Of a stretch of 64,000 bases of DNA, positions 44,080-54,900 are shown in pieces. Within the stretch, counting starts at the first letter, position 1, and every line of letters starts with the position of its first letter. A program made the translations under genes and the position numbers. The stretch covers positions 1,240,001 through 1,304,000 of the forward strand of contig CBDCYP010000002.1 of the NCBI GenBank assembly GCA_965224235.1, written 5' to 3'. This DNA is from G958295935 sp965224235 (lineage in GTDB: Bacteria; Chloroflexota; Dehalococcoidia; Lucifugimonadales; Lucifugimonadaceae). The notes beneath the pieces are model-generated. The model was not told where the DNA came from. It made no database searches and saw only the letters and a program-made list of their open reading frames with translations.

Positions 44080-45687
44080 GAGCCTGTTTCATAAGTCGGG
44101 GGTATTGAGCGTGGGGTATCCTCGGCGAGGGTCACGCCATCATTTGGAGGTAACCGAGGATGCCGCATCGACGAATGAACCGGGAGCAGACGTGTATCCT
44201 GCCGCCGAGCCTCGACGAGTTGCTGTCTGCCGGACATCCTGTTCGATTTGTGGGTGAGTTCGTCGATGCTCTGGACGGCGACAGCTGGGCCGGGATCGGT
44301 GTTGATAAAGACGGGGACCCGATGGGAGCTCCGGCCTACCATCCCCGGGCGCTGCCGGGCGTGTGGCTTTACGGCTTCATGACCGGTGTGCGGTCGAGCC
44401 GCAAGCTGGAGGCGGCCTGTCGCGACCAGATACCGTACTTGTGGCTGACGGGCTGCCAGCGACCGGACCACGTCACGTTGTGGCGTTTCTACCGCGCCCA
44501 CCGGGATGGCATGAGGAATCTGCTCAAGCGCACGGCGCAGGCGGCGGTCACGATGGATCTGGTGGAGTTGGCGGCGCAGGCGGTGGACGGGACGAAGGTC
44601 GGGGCGAACACGGCAAAGAACCGGACCTGCGACGCCGACGGGTTGCGCCGTCTGTTGGGCCGGTTGGAACGGGCGATAGAAGAGTTGGAAGCGCAGAACG
44701 AGGCAGGGGAGGACTCCGCGCCGGCTAATCTGCCGGAGGCGTTGCACGACCGCAAGGTCTTGCGCTATCAGGTGCGTGAGACGGTATGCAGGCTTGCCGG
44801 TCGGGATGGCCAAAAGTACATCAACCTGACCGATCGGGACGCCGTGATGATGAACACCCGCCAGGGTATCGCCATGGCCTACAACTCCCAGGCGATGGTC
44901 TCTCCGGTAACGGCTGAGGGGAAAGAGACCGGCATGCTGATCACGGCGGCCGACGTGGTGGACGACACGACCGACCAGGCGCAATTGGGTCCGATGCTGG
45001 AGAAGGCGGAGACGGCGTTGGCCGATGCGGGCTGTCACTCCGGGAGCAATCTGGAGGAATGCGCCCGAAAAGGCCAACGGGCGGTCATGCCGGAGGCGCA
45101 GGGTCGGGCGCTGGAAGCCCGGATCACAAGGACCGTTTCGCCTATGACGAGGCGAGCGACCGCTACCGTTGCCCCGAGGGACAGTGGCTGCGCTTCACCG
45201 GTACCAGGCTCACTCGCAAGACCCTGATGCGGCTCTACCGGGCCTCAGGGGCCGTGTTGCAGGTCCTGCCCTGCCTTCGGGGTCTGTACGACGGACAGAC
45301 GGCATGGGCGGGCCCTGGGAGACAGGCCCGCACGACGCAGCTCTGCGCCGCCGCCAGAAACCAAACGCGCCTACAAACAGAGAAAGCAACTGGTCGAACC
45401 GGTCTTCGGGATCATCAAAGAGCAACAGCAAGCCCGGAGATTCCTGTTGCGCGACTTACCCAACGTCGCGGCTGAGTGGACCCTGCTCGCCACAGCCTTC
45501 AACCTGAGCGCCCTGTGGCGGATGCGGCCGCGCCGCCGCGGGCGCATACTCAGCCTATCGGGCGGCGCAGGCGGCTATCATCGGCCCAGCCGGCGCCTTG
45601 CTTCGACTCATGAGGCTCTGCCCACAGCCAGTATGACCAGGCGGAAATCCCTCCCGCCAAACATGACGCTACATCTGAAACAGGCTC
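44080..45687 (+). mobile_element. IS1182-type insertion sequence, 1608 bp
   Basis: Ends GAGCCTGTTTCA (44080) and TGAAACAGGCTC (ending 45687) are inverted. TTCAG flanks both sides (44075-44079 and 45688-45692). The flanks are the halves of a REP-like repeat (gacgggtttcag / ttcagacccgcc). A shorter second copy of the left part starts at 49764. Confidence 0.88.
44160..45537 (+). pseudogene. IS1182-family transposase, two frameshifts
   Basis: The first frame (44160 to about 45110) shows the family start (MNREQTCILPPSLDELLSAG, PAYHPRALPGVWLYGFMTGV, SRKLEAACRDQIPYLWLTG), the catalytic-region DGTKVGANTAKN and TDRDAVMMNTRQGIAMAYNSQ. At about 45115 it shifts (HKDRFAYDEASDRYRCPEG), and at about 45250 shifts back (CRSCPAFGVCTTDRRHGR, QLVEPVFGIIKEQQQARRFL). 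These continue the family sequence with its Cys pairs. With two shifts the enzyme is probably inactive. Confidence 0.82.
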
Positions 45688-45892
45688 TTCAGACCCGCCT
45701 TTGGCCTCGCCAATTGGCAGAGCTTTGCCAAGCAATTCTCGAGGACTGCTCCGAGACGATTCGCCGCCATGGCATGCCGCCCCGGTTCGCGCACACCTGG
45801 CTGTATCAGATCAACCTGGTAAGAGCCTGCCTTGACCCGGGAGTCCTCCACAAGCGGCGCGCCATCGCCCGGCAACTGCCCCACAATCTCTG

Positions 45893-46354
45893 CTAAAGCA
45901 ACGCGTCTATGGCGCGGTTTGCTTTTGCCGTCGGACCGTTTAAGCGGGGATCGGCGACTACGGTGAACGCCTCCGCGAGCGCGCCGAGCATCGGGGTTGG
46001 CGCGGCGGCGACACAGTAGCGTAGTTTGGCTACTCGCTTATTAAGGCGTACCGCCAGCGGACCGGACTTGGCGCGGGCTTCTGCGTTTCTTGGTGATGAG
46101 CGAAGATCCTGAATCGCCATGAGCGTCCGGAACTCGCTGACCGAGCCTCCCGCCAAGAAGACGTGCGTATCGCGGGCGATGTTGGCGCAGGAAGCGATGT
46201 AGATCGGCCCCGTATCGTCGAATACTGCGATAAGCCCCGGCTTGCCACCAAGCATCCACGTCCCCTCAGGTGTCAACGGTTGAGTGCTGGCCGCGACGAG
46301 GTCATGGTAGAGCGACTCCCATTTTCCAAGATGCCCCGGCGTAAATGTTGACAT
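45893..46354 (-). CDS. Hypothetical protein with GIY-YIG-like core
   Basis: 153 residues from ATG 46354 (TAAGGG upstream). The part KPGLIAVFDDTGPIYIASCANI resembles the start of a GIY-YIG nuclease domain (G-x-A-x-F then IYIA-S-x-N). ARDTHVFLAGGSVSEFRTLMA, the usual Arg-containing helix, follows. The GIY and YIG triplets are changed (GLI, IYI), so activity is unsure. The rest (PLAVRLNKRVAKLRYCVAAA and ADPRLNGPTAKANRAID) has no known domain. Close to an intact IS1182 end. Confidence 0.5.
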   Translation of the reverse strand: MSTFTPGHLGKWESLYHDLVAASTQPLTPEGTWMLGGKPGLIAVFDDTGPIYIASCANIARDTHVFLAGGSVSEFRTLMAIQDLRSSPRNAEARAKSGPLAVRLNKRVAKLRYCVAAAPTPMLGALAEAFTVVADPRLNGPTAKANRAIDALL

Positions 46355-46542
46355 GACGACCCTTACTTTAACCTGTGCCAACGGGCTTGATTATCACGCT
46401 CGCTACCCTGCAACCCAGCAGGCGCCCGCGAGAGTCGCGTCTACAGAATCTCCGACGGGGCTGTTGATTGCGTTTGCGGCCCAACCCCTCTGATGACACA
46501 CTCACCCACAACGAAGCGTTAGCCTGCTAATTTTCCAGAATT

Positions 46543-48015
46543 GTGATCGATTATTTGTTCGTGGACAGAGCCCTGAGCGTAGTTTTGCAAAATCCGGAAG
46601 ACACCATAATCACCGGCGGACATGTGTTAGACCCTGCGAACGGGGTCGACGGGGCGTTCGACATTCTGATCAGGTACGGATTGATCGACCAGCTGGCCGA
46701 GACGGTCCATGCGCCCGGCGGGGCCAGGGTCATCGACGCCGCCGGTAAGTACGTGATGCCTGGCCACGTCGATCTGCACGCCCACGTATCCTCTGCTCTG
46801 GAACGCAATACTGACCGCGCCGTCGGCCACCGTATGTTGGTGGAGAGCGGCACGACCACGATCCTCGATCTCGCGGGTGAGCCGAACCGGATGGCCGAGG
46901 GTATGAAACGGGACGGGGCAGGGCTCAACGTAGCGACCCTACTGGGTCTGGTGCCTCATACGACCGTCGACGAAGACGACCCGAGGCCCAGAGTAATTCG
47001 CGAAACGATCGCGAGCACGTTGGAGCAGGGCGCCATCGGCGTCAAACTGCTCGGCGGCTACCATCCATTCACGCCCGAGGCCAGCGCAGACGTGGTGTCG
47101 GTCGCCAACGAAGCTGGCGCATGGGTGGCGTTCCACGTGGGCTCCAAGGACAGCGGCAGCCACATCGACGGCCTGCGTGAAGTCCCCGGGATTGTGGGCA
47201 ATGGCCGGCTTCATGTCGCCCACATCAATTCTTACTGCCGGGGACTCATCATGTCGGCGCCGGACGAAACGAATGAGGCGTTGCGCATTCTCGGCAGCAT
47301 GAGGGGGCAGGTCGTCACGGAGGCGTATCTGGCGCAGCAAAACGGCACGAACGGACTGTGCGACGAGGATGGTAACGTCGTCTACAACGTCGCTCAAAAC
47401 TGCCTCGTAACCAGGGGTTATCCAACAAACGAAGAAGGACTCAGGCAGGCGATGAGGGACGGCTACTGCTCGGCCCTCAAACCTGAGGGCGGCCGAATAG
47501 TGTTGGTAACCGGTGATGAGGCGATCGGGATTTGGGAAGCGGCGCAAACGAACGCCTCGCTGAGCTTCCCGGTTAATCCGGCCTCGACGGCCTACTCGCT
47601 CACCACGGCCCGGCACGAAGATGGGAATTGGGCTATCGACGCGATCAGTACCGACGGCGGCTCGCTGCCCAGAAACGTGTCGATCAGGCGCACCTTCGCC
47701 CTCGTGGCCTTTGGCGCACTAACACCGCTGGCGGCGGCGGACAAACTGGCGTACCGGCCATCGCGTGCGCTCGGCCTTTTGAATAAGGGGCATTTTTCGG
47801 AAGGCGCAGATGCCGACGTCACTATGGTCGACAGGTCAACCGGCGCCGCTTCGATGTCACTCGTCGCAGGTAAACCGATCATGATTGATGGGAGAGCGGT
47901 CGGCGAGGGTGGAACCTGGTTGGTGACCCCACACGGTGAAAACTCCGCAAGCGCGAGCGGTCTCCCCTACCAGGTGATCGACCTCGGTCAATCGAAGCTG
48001 TACCAGGGTTGGTAA
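46543..48015 (+). CDS. Amidohydrolase-superfamily enzyme (dihydroorotase/hydantoinase-like)
   Basis: 490 residues from GTG 46543; GTG 46561 is also possible and neither has a strong ribosome-binding site. Binuclear metal amidohydrolase: GHVDLHAHVS (first His pair), IGVKLLGGYH (carbamylated Lys position), WVAFHVGSKDSG and HVAHINSYC (metal His), and AIDAISTDGGSLP with the catalytic Asp. The opening ITGGHVLDPANGVDGAFDIL and closing EGADADVTMVDR are the usual small beta domain. Probably hydrolyses a cyclic amide or N-acyl substrate. A sulfatase gene follows on the same strand. Confidence 0.87.
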   Translation: MIDYLFVDRALSVVLQNPEDTIITGGHVLDPANGVDGAFDILIRYGLIDQLAETVHAPGGARVIDAAGKYVMPGHVDLHAHVSSALERNTDRAVGHRMLVESGTTTILDLAGEPNRMAEGMKRDGAGLNVATLLGLVPHTTVDEDDPRPRVIRETIASTLEQGAIGVKLLGGYHPFTPEASADVVSVANEAGAWVAFHVGSKDSGSHIDGLREVPGIVGNGRLHVAHINSYCRGLIMSAPDETNEALRILGSMRGQVVTEAYLAQQNGTNGLCDEDGNVVYNVAQNCLVTRGYPTNEEGLRQAMRDGYCSALKPEGGRIVLVTGDEAIGIWEAAQTNASLSFPVNPASTAYSLTTARHEDGNWAIDAISTDGGSLPRNVSIRRTFALVAFGALTPLAAADKLAYRPSRALGLLNKGHFSEGADADVTMVDRSTGAASMSLVAGKPIMIDGRAVGEGGTWLVTPHGENSASASGLPYQVIDLGQSKLYQGW

Positions 48016-48157
48016 AAACACGAGGGCGATCGGTCTGCGCCAACTCGGCAACGCCATATCGCGGCGCATGGAACCGTAGAACGCGTTGACGCAACGCCCG
48101 TGCGGAGAACTACGTTTCGTCCCGTGTTGCGCTAAGCAACCGATTTTGGAGTAAATC

Positions 48158-49675
48158 ATGCCTGACGACAGGCCGAACATCTTGATACTGATGGCCGATC
48201 AACTGAAGGCCACCGCGCTCGGTCTTTACGGTAATCGCGACGTCTGCACGCCCAACGTGGAGCTTCTCGCGTCGTCGGGGATTCTCTACCGCCGGCACTA
48301 CGTCACTGCGCCGATGTGCGTTCCATCGAGGGTCGCGTTCTGGACCGGTATGTATCCGCACAACACCGGCGTGCGCCACAACCAGATCCTGATGCCCGAA
48401 GACAGGTTTCACTACGCCCGCCTGCTTTCCGTCGCCGGTTACCGAATGGCTCTCATCGGCAAGGACCATTGTTTCAAGGGCTCCGGCAAGGATCTGTTCA
48501 CAACCCGAATGGAGGCTGGCCACGTTGGGCTGGCCTCGACCGCGGCCGGAAGCGACGCCCGCGCGGTTGCCGAGTTTCTGAAGGGCCCGTCCTTCAATGA
48601 ATCGGTCACCCATTCCGCGACAATCCCCTACCCGCCAGAGGCTTGTACGTCGAACCGGATCGCGGCGAAGACTGCGGAGTTCATTATGGAGAGCTCCGAC
48701 TCGGATCAGTCGCCTTTTTGCGCCTGGGTCTCGTTTTTCGACCCACACCATCCGCTCGCCGCGCCTGAACCCTACGCCTCCATGTACTCCTCCGAGGCCA
48801 TCGACATGCCTCCCTAAAGGGCAGGTGATCTCGAAGACAAAATGGAGCGACTGCGAGTCTTTTCCCACCTGATGGGGCTGGACGACACGTCGGAAGAGGA
48901 ACTTCGACGTGCCGTCGCCATGTACTACGGGATGATCCGGTATCTCGACGATGCCATCGGCGTGATCCTCGAAACCCTCGATAAAGCTGGTTTCACGGAC
49001 AATACGATCGTCGTATTCACGGCGGACCACGGCGACTACGCCGGCGAACACGGCCTGATGCTGAAATCAGGTACGTTTTATGACTGCATGACCCGGGTGC
49101 CGCTGATCGTTTCGTGGCCCGGCGGACTGGAATGCGGAGTGACTCACGAAGAGTTGGTCAGCAACATCGACATCATGCCCACCGTCGCATCGCTGATCGG
49201 TCTCGACGTCGCAGAACCCGTCTATGGACGGTTACTGCCGGGTGCGGGTGGTAAAGGCCGGGAAGCGGTGTTTGCTGAGCATGGGGCAGGCGGGCCGCGC
49301 GTCCTGATGTCGGACCTGCCGAACTACCCCGATTACACGGACCCAAACCCGACTGTCCATGCCCGCATGATGCACGCCCGCAACGTCGAGGGCCGACCGA
49401 AGATGATTCGAACGGACCGCTGGAAGTACGTCTACGATCCCACTGACCCGGTCGATGAGCTGTACGACATGGAAGCCGATCCGTGGGAATTGACCAATAT
49501 CGCAGGTGAACCTTCCATGGCTGGAGTTCGGCAAGAACTACGGGATAGGTTGCTCCGGTGGGCCGTGATGACCGAGGACCACTCCGCGACGCCCCTTTAC
49601 TCGGACCCGGCAACTTTCCGTGACACGCCGGATGGCGGGCCCCGGTACTACTTCAACGAGTTGGCCGACTCCTGA
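48158..49675 (+). pseudogene. Sulfatase with one in-frame stop codon
   Basis: A 506-codon frame interrupted only by TAA at 48815-48817. Before it: NILILMADQLKATALGLYGN, the formylglycine motif Cys54-V-P-S-R58 (APMCVPSRVAFWTGM) and GKDHCFKGSGKD. After it, in the same frame: RAGDLEDKMERL, DNTIVVFTADHGDYAGEHGL (metal Asp and His), KSGTFYDCMTRVPLIVSWPG and RTDRWKYVYD. This is a complete type I sulfatase, cleaving sulfate esters after Cys-to-formylglycine conversion. With the stop it would give a 219-residue piece and, from ATG 48842, a 277-residue piece. No signal peptide. No readthrough context is obvious. Confidence 0.85.
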
Positions 49676-49763
49676 AGGGACCCGGAATACACTCGTGTTC
49701 CGTGCGAGGTTTGGCGCAAGTCCATTCGACTGTGGGGCGGGGAGACCCATGGCGGGTTTTAAG

Positions 49764-50150
49764 GAGCCTGTTTCATAAGTCGGGGGTATTGAGCGTGGGG
49801 TATCCTCGGCGAGGGTCACGCCATCATTTGGAGGTAACCGAGGATGCCGCATCGACCATTGAACCGGGAGCAGACGTGGATGTTGCCGCCGTGCCGCGAC
49901 GAGTTGCTGTCTGCCGGACATCCTGTTCGATTTGTGGGTGAGTTCGTCGATGCTCTGGACTGCAACGGCTGGGCCGGGATCGGTGTTGATAAAGACGGGA
50001 CCCCGTTGGGAGCTCCGGCCTACCATCCCCGGGCGCTGCCGGGCGTGTGGCTTTACGGCTTCATGACCGGTGTGCGTTCGAGCCGCAAGCTGGAGGCTGC
50101 CTGTCGCGACCAAATACCGTACTTGTGGCTGACGGGCTGCCAGCGTCCAG
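49764..50150 (+). mobile_element. Truncated IS1182-type element (left end only)
   Basis: Begins with the same left end as the full copy (GAGCCTGTTTCATAAG) in a REP half (ggcgggttttaag). Codes the first 103 residues of the transposase (MNREQTWMLPPCRDELLSAG, ...IPYLWLTGCQRPD), then breaks off at about 50150, where an IS110 sequence starts on the other strand. DNA identity to the full copy is near complete. Confidence 0.85.
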
Positions 50151-50432
50151 ACCGTCGGTCTTCGCCGCGTACCCGCAGGCCCGGGCGAAGGACCGCACCT
50201 TGTTGGGATGGACCATATAGGCGCTCAACCCCGCTTCTTCCTGCTGGCTGATCAGCTGCCGCTCATACCCGCCGGTGGGTTCACACACCGCTACGGAGAC
50301 GCACTGCCCCTTCAGCCATTCCACCAGGGCGGCAATGCCGTCAGTGGAATTGTCGAAACGTTGAGCCGGACCATCGCCAGCCCACACCTCCAGGCTGACT
50401 TTACTTACATCGATTCCAGCCACTACTACCAT
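50147..50432 (-). pseudogene. IS110-family transposase, N-terminal fragment
   Basis: From ATG 50432 the minus strand codes VVVAGIDVSKVSLEVWAGD, QCVSVAVCEPTGGYERQLI, AYMVHPNKVRSFARACGYAA and KTDGLDA. The DEDD residues Asp (GIDVSK) and Glu (CEPTG) are visible; the third (TDgLDA) sits at the break. The C-terminal transposase_20 part is missing, replaced by the truncated IS1182. The region upstream of the start (50433-50748) contains no gene and may be the element's left end. Confidence 0.8.
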
Positions 50433-50748
50433 CGTGTACTCCTTATCCGTATCATTGCGCTGTCGGCCTCCCCACTTGTAAATGCGGGTCCTCGACCCCT
50501 GTATCTGTTCGGAGTGTCCGACTGGCGGGAGGGGTGTCTTACTCCGACACGGCACGACCAAGGCGATAGCCCGGTCCGCCCAATGACAGTCGACGCGCCC
50601 CTCCCGCCTGCCCCACAAATTGGCCGATTCGTGGGACATTCGCAACATACAAATGGCATAGTGGGCGTTCGAAGGCGCTCGGGTTGGCATAGTCGCGCTC
50701 GGAATGGCACGGGGGCAGTGTCTGTCTTAAGAGGAATTACTATGGCTT

Positions 50749-51729
50749 TTAGATGCCATTTGAGGGAGAGTCCATTATCCGGTCCAGGTCGCTCATGTCT
50801 TCCGGGGTGAGCCGCCATTCGACGGTAGTGGCATTCTGGCGGATTTGTTCCGGCCGGGATGCTCCAGCGATGACGGAACTCACCTCGAGGCGCGCCAGGA
50901 GCCAGGCAAACGCCAGTTCCACAAGTGTGTGGCCGCGCGCCCCTACCCAGGCAGAGAGCCGGTCCAGCATGTCGAAGTTCAACTCGGTGAGCCGGCGTTC
51001 GCCAGCTCTGAGATTTATGCCCAGGCGACTGTCGGCGGGCGCGGTCTCGCCTCGGCGGTAGCGGCCGGTCAAGAACCCGTGGGCCAACGGAAAGAATGGG
51101 AGGATTCCAAGGCCGTACTTGGCACAGACCGGGATCACGTCCTTCTCAAGCTCCCGCTCCAGCAGGGAATACTCCGACTGCGAGCTTATGAACCTCACAC
51201 CGCCCGTTTGCCGGACGGTCCACTCGGCCTCGACTATCTGCCACGCCGCGAAGTTCGAGTGGCCGATGTAGCGCACCTTCCCCTGCCCTACCAGGTCGTC
51301 CAGTGCCGCGAGTGTCTCCTCGATCGGCGTTCTGGGGTCCGGTCCGTGAATCTGATAGAGATCGATGTAGTCGGTGCGCAAGCGCTTCAGGCTACCCTCG
51401 ACCGCCGAGACGATGTGCTCACGCGAGCCGCCAACGCCCGGCGGACCTCCCAGCCACCAGCCGCCGAACTTTGTTGCGATCACCGCCTGCTGGCGCTTGC
51501 CCCTCAGAGCCAGTCCTATGTAGCGTTCCGAATCGCCCGCAGAGTAGATATTGGCGGTGTCGATCAGGTTAATCCCGGCGTCGAGGGCGGCGTCGATAAC
51601 TTCCGCCGCCGACTGGGGGGTCATCTGGCTCCCATAGTTAGTTGGGCCGGGGGTGATTCCGAAATTGTTCGTGCCCAGTCCGATCTCCGAGACCTGGAGA
51701 TCCGATAGGCCTAGCCGCCGGTATTTCAT
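50749..51729 (-). CDS. Aldo/keto reductase
   Basis: 326 residues, AGGGGC before the ATG. NADPH-linked carbonyl reductase of the AKR superfamily (TIM barrel). The tetrad is present: Asp57 (NLIDTANIY), Tyr62, Lys87 (VIATKFGG) and His128 (LYQIHGPD). The barrel continues with RYIGHSNFAAWQIVEAEW, ISSQSEYSLLERELEKDVIP and the cofactor segment SSVIAGASRPEQIRQN. Length and layout fit the voltage-channel beta-subunit/YajO-like group. It is divergent from the large BNR-repeat gene. Confidence 0.92.
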   Translation of the reverse strand: MKYRRLGLSDLQVSEIGLGTNNFGITPGPTNYGSQMTPQSAAEVIDAALDAGINLIDTANIYSAGDSERYIGLALRGKRQQAVIATKFGGWWLGGPPGVGGSREHIVSAVEGSLKRLRTDYIDLYQIHGPDPRTPIEETLAALDDLVGQGKVRYIGHSNFAAWQIVEAEWTVRQTGGVRFISSQSEYSLLERELEKDVIPVCAKYGLGILPFFPLAHGFLTGRYRRGETAPADSRLGINLRAGERRLTELNFDMLDRLSAWVGARGHTLVELAFAWLLARLEVSSVIAGASRPEQIRQNATTVEWRLTPEDMSDLDRIMDSPSNGI

Positions 51730-51969
51730 TGTCTGCCCCTGTCATGCTGGCCGTCGGCTGAGTTTAGCAGCGGTCCGCCCGGTCTTATCCGCCGACCGCG
51801 GGCCTATACTGGCATCGGACCGGTGGCGAGGCCGAAGGCGGGATTGAAACCCGCCGCTACGATATGAATGGCGGCGTAATCAAAACGAACTGACATTAGC
51901 GGTGGAAATCGCCAGCGTCAGGGCCGGGCCAATAATCGACCGCTATTGTCTACCAATCGAGGCTCCTCA

Positions 51970-54900
51970 ATGGCTACCAACATAAAGCAGGACACATTAA
52001 ACGGGCTGCGTTGGCGTTGTATCGGGCCGCCGCGCGGGGCGCGATCGATCGCCGTCGCCGGCGATCCAGCTTCACCCGCAGTCTTCTACTTTGGCGCCTG
52101 CGCGGGTGGCGTATGGAAGACGTACGACGGCGGGACTTATTGGGAGAACATCTCGGACGGCTATTTCAAGACATCCGCCGTTGGGGCAATCGCCGTTGCC
52201 GAGTCAGATCCCAATGTCGTCTACGTGGGGATGGGTGAGGCATGTGTACGGGTAGACGGCTCTTATGGGGACGGGGTGTATCGAAGCACCGACGCCGGCA
52301 AGACCTGGATCAACGTCGGCCTACAGGACACGCGGCATATATCCCGCGTCCGCGTCCATCCGGATAATCCGGACCTCGTATACGTGGCGGCGCTGGGCCA
52401 CGCCTTCGGGCCGCACCCGGATCGCGGCGTGTTCCGTTCGACTGACGGCGGTGGGACGTGGGAGAAGGTTCTGGCTACGGGCGCCGAGGCCGGCGCCATC
52501 GACCTCTCGATGGATCCCACCAATCCCAGGCGGCTTTACGCCGCAGCGTGGCGGATGCGCCGCCGGTTTTGGGATATCGAGAGCGGCGGACCCGGCAGCG
52601 GGCTGCATCGCTCTGCCGATGGCGGCGACACGTGGGTCGACGTGTCGCAGAACCCCGGCTTCCCCTCCGGACCGCTCGGGCGTATCGGCGTCGCGGTCTC
52701 ACCCGCCATGCCCGGCCGCGTATGGGCAACCGTGGAAGCCCGCGAGCGCGGCCTCTACCGGTCAGACGACGACGGCGAGTCGTGGGAATTGCTCACCGAC
52801 AACCGGGACCTCCAGGGCCGCCCATGGTACTACCAGCACATAATGGCGGATCCGGTAGATCCGGACACCGTTTGGGTCCTCAACTACAAGCTGTGGCGAT
52901 CGATAGACGGGGGGCGAAACTTCGAGGAGGTCTCGGCGCCGCATGGCGACCACCACGATCTGTGGATCGACCCACTGGACCCGCAGCGCATGATCGAGGG
53001 AGCTGACGGCGGTGCATGCGTCTCGTTCAATGGCGGCGATACTTGGTCGACTATCTACAATCAGCTTACTGCGCAGTTCTACCGCCTCGACACCGACAAC
53101 CGGTTCCCCTACAACGTGTACGCCACGCAGCAGGACAATTCAGCCATCAGCGTACCGTCAGGCGCGAACGACATCGCCATCAACTGGGCCGACTGCCACT
53201 CGGTGGGCAGTTCGGAGAGCGGGCATATTGCAGTGCACCCGGCGAATCCGGACGTGGTGTTCTCCGGCGCCATCGGCAGTTCGCCCGGTGGAGGCGGCAA
53301 TCTACTTCGTTACGACCGCGGCACCGGCCAGACGCGCATTGTCACCGTCTGGCCCGAAGACTACTCCGGGGTCGGAGCGAAGGACATGCGACACCGCTTC
53401 CAGTGGACCTTCCCCATCCTCTTCTCTCCGCACGACTCCAACACGCTGTACGTCGCAGGGGAGCGCGTCTTCAAATCGACCGACGAAGGCGGTAGCTGGA
53501 CGGCAATCAGTCCAGACCTGAGCCGTAATGATCCTTCCAAAATGCAGCCATCCGGTGGAATCATCACTCGCGAAGCCACCGGCGGTGAGACCTATTGCGT
53601 TATTCAGTCGTTGGCCGAATCGACCCTGGAAAAGGGGCATCTCTGGGCAGGCAGCGACGACGGTCTGGTCCATCTATCCCGCGATGGCGGCTCATCCTGG
53701 CAGGACGTTACGCCGGCCCAGTTGAAGGAATGGACGCTCATCAGCGCCATCGAGCCTTCGCACCACGAACCCGGTAAGGCTTACCTGGCTGGCACACTGT
53801 ACAAGTTCGACGACCCTCGCCCCATCCTCATGCGCACCTCGGACTACGGAGCGAGCTGGGTCGAGATCACTGGCGGACTACCTGTGGATGAGTACTCGCG
53901 GGTGATTCGGGAGGACCACGAAAGGCCGGGCCTGCTCTACGCCGGCGCCGAACTCGGAATCCACGTTTCGTTTGACGACGGCGGCTCGTGGCAACCGCTT
54001 CAGGCAAACCTGCCCATTACTCCGGTTCACGACATCAAAGTGAAGGGGAACGACCTGATCGCCGGCACGCACGGCCGCTCGATCTGGATACTCGATGACC
54101 TCAACGTACTCCGGGAACTTGCCGAGTCGGCTGACGCTGACACACCGTACCTGTTCACACCGCTGCGGACACACCGTCTTCCCGGGCCGATCTTGCACGA
54201 TAACGCTGATCCCGGTAAGACCTACCATCAACACGGTCTCGGCGCCGCCTCTACATACGTAATGCGGAAGACCCCCGGCGGCGAACAGGTACGTGTCTTC
54301 CTGGACGCAGGCGAAAGCCCAACTAACGGTGCGATTGTCTACTACTATTTGCCGGCGCCGGCCGACGTGGAGGTCGCTTTTCTGGATCCTGCCGGTGAGG
54401 TTATTCGATCCTTCACCAGCGCCGACTCAGACGGAGCCAACAACCACGCACCCGGATCGACGGTACCGGCAGCACCCGGACTCAACCGCTACGTGTGGGA
54501 CATGCTTTACCCGGGCGTCGTGTCTGTGCCCGGTGACCTGGCCACGTCCGGCAAGCCAACCTCGCCCCATGCGCCACCCGGCCGCTACACAGTGCGCCTG
54601 ACCGTAAACGGAACGGAATTGACCCAGGAGTTGGAGATCGCCAAGGACCCGCGGGTTGCGGCGACTCAGGTGGATCTGCAGGAGAAGTTTCACCTGCACA
54701 CGCGCATCCGAGACCGCCTGTCGGAGGTCAACGCAGCGATTATCAAACTGCGCAGCGTAAGGCAGCAAGTGGCCGAGTGGGCAAGCCGCTCGTCGATCGC
54801 GGACAGTCGAGCCGGGGCAATCGCGCGCGTCAGCGGCCGTCTGATCGATGATTTAGACAGCTCAGAAAGACGACTCATGAAGGTAGGCTTCCGTGGCGCC

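Noticed and set aside
45550..45884. Frames near the right end of the IS1182 element
   Set aside because: Parts of the IS end and spacer; no family features.
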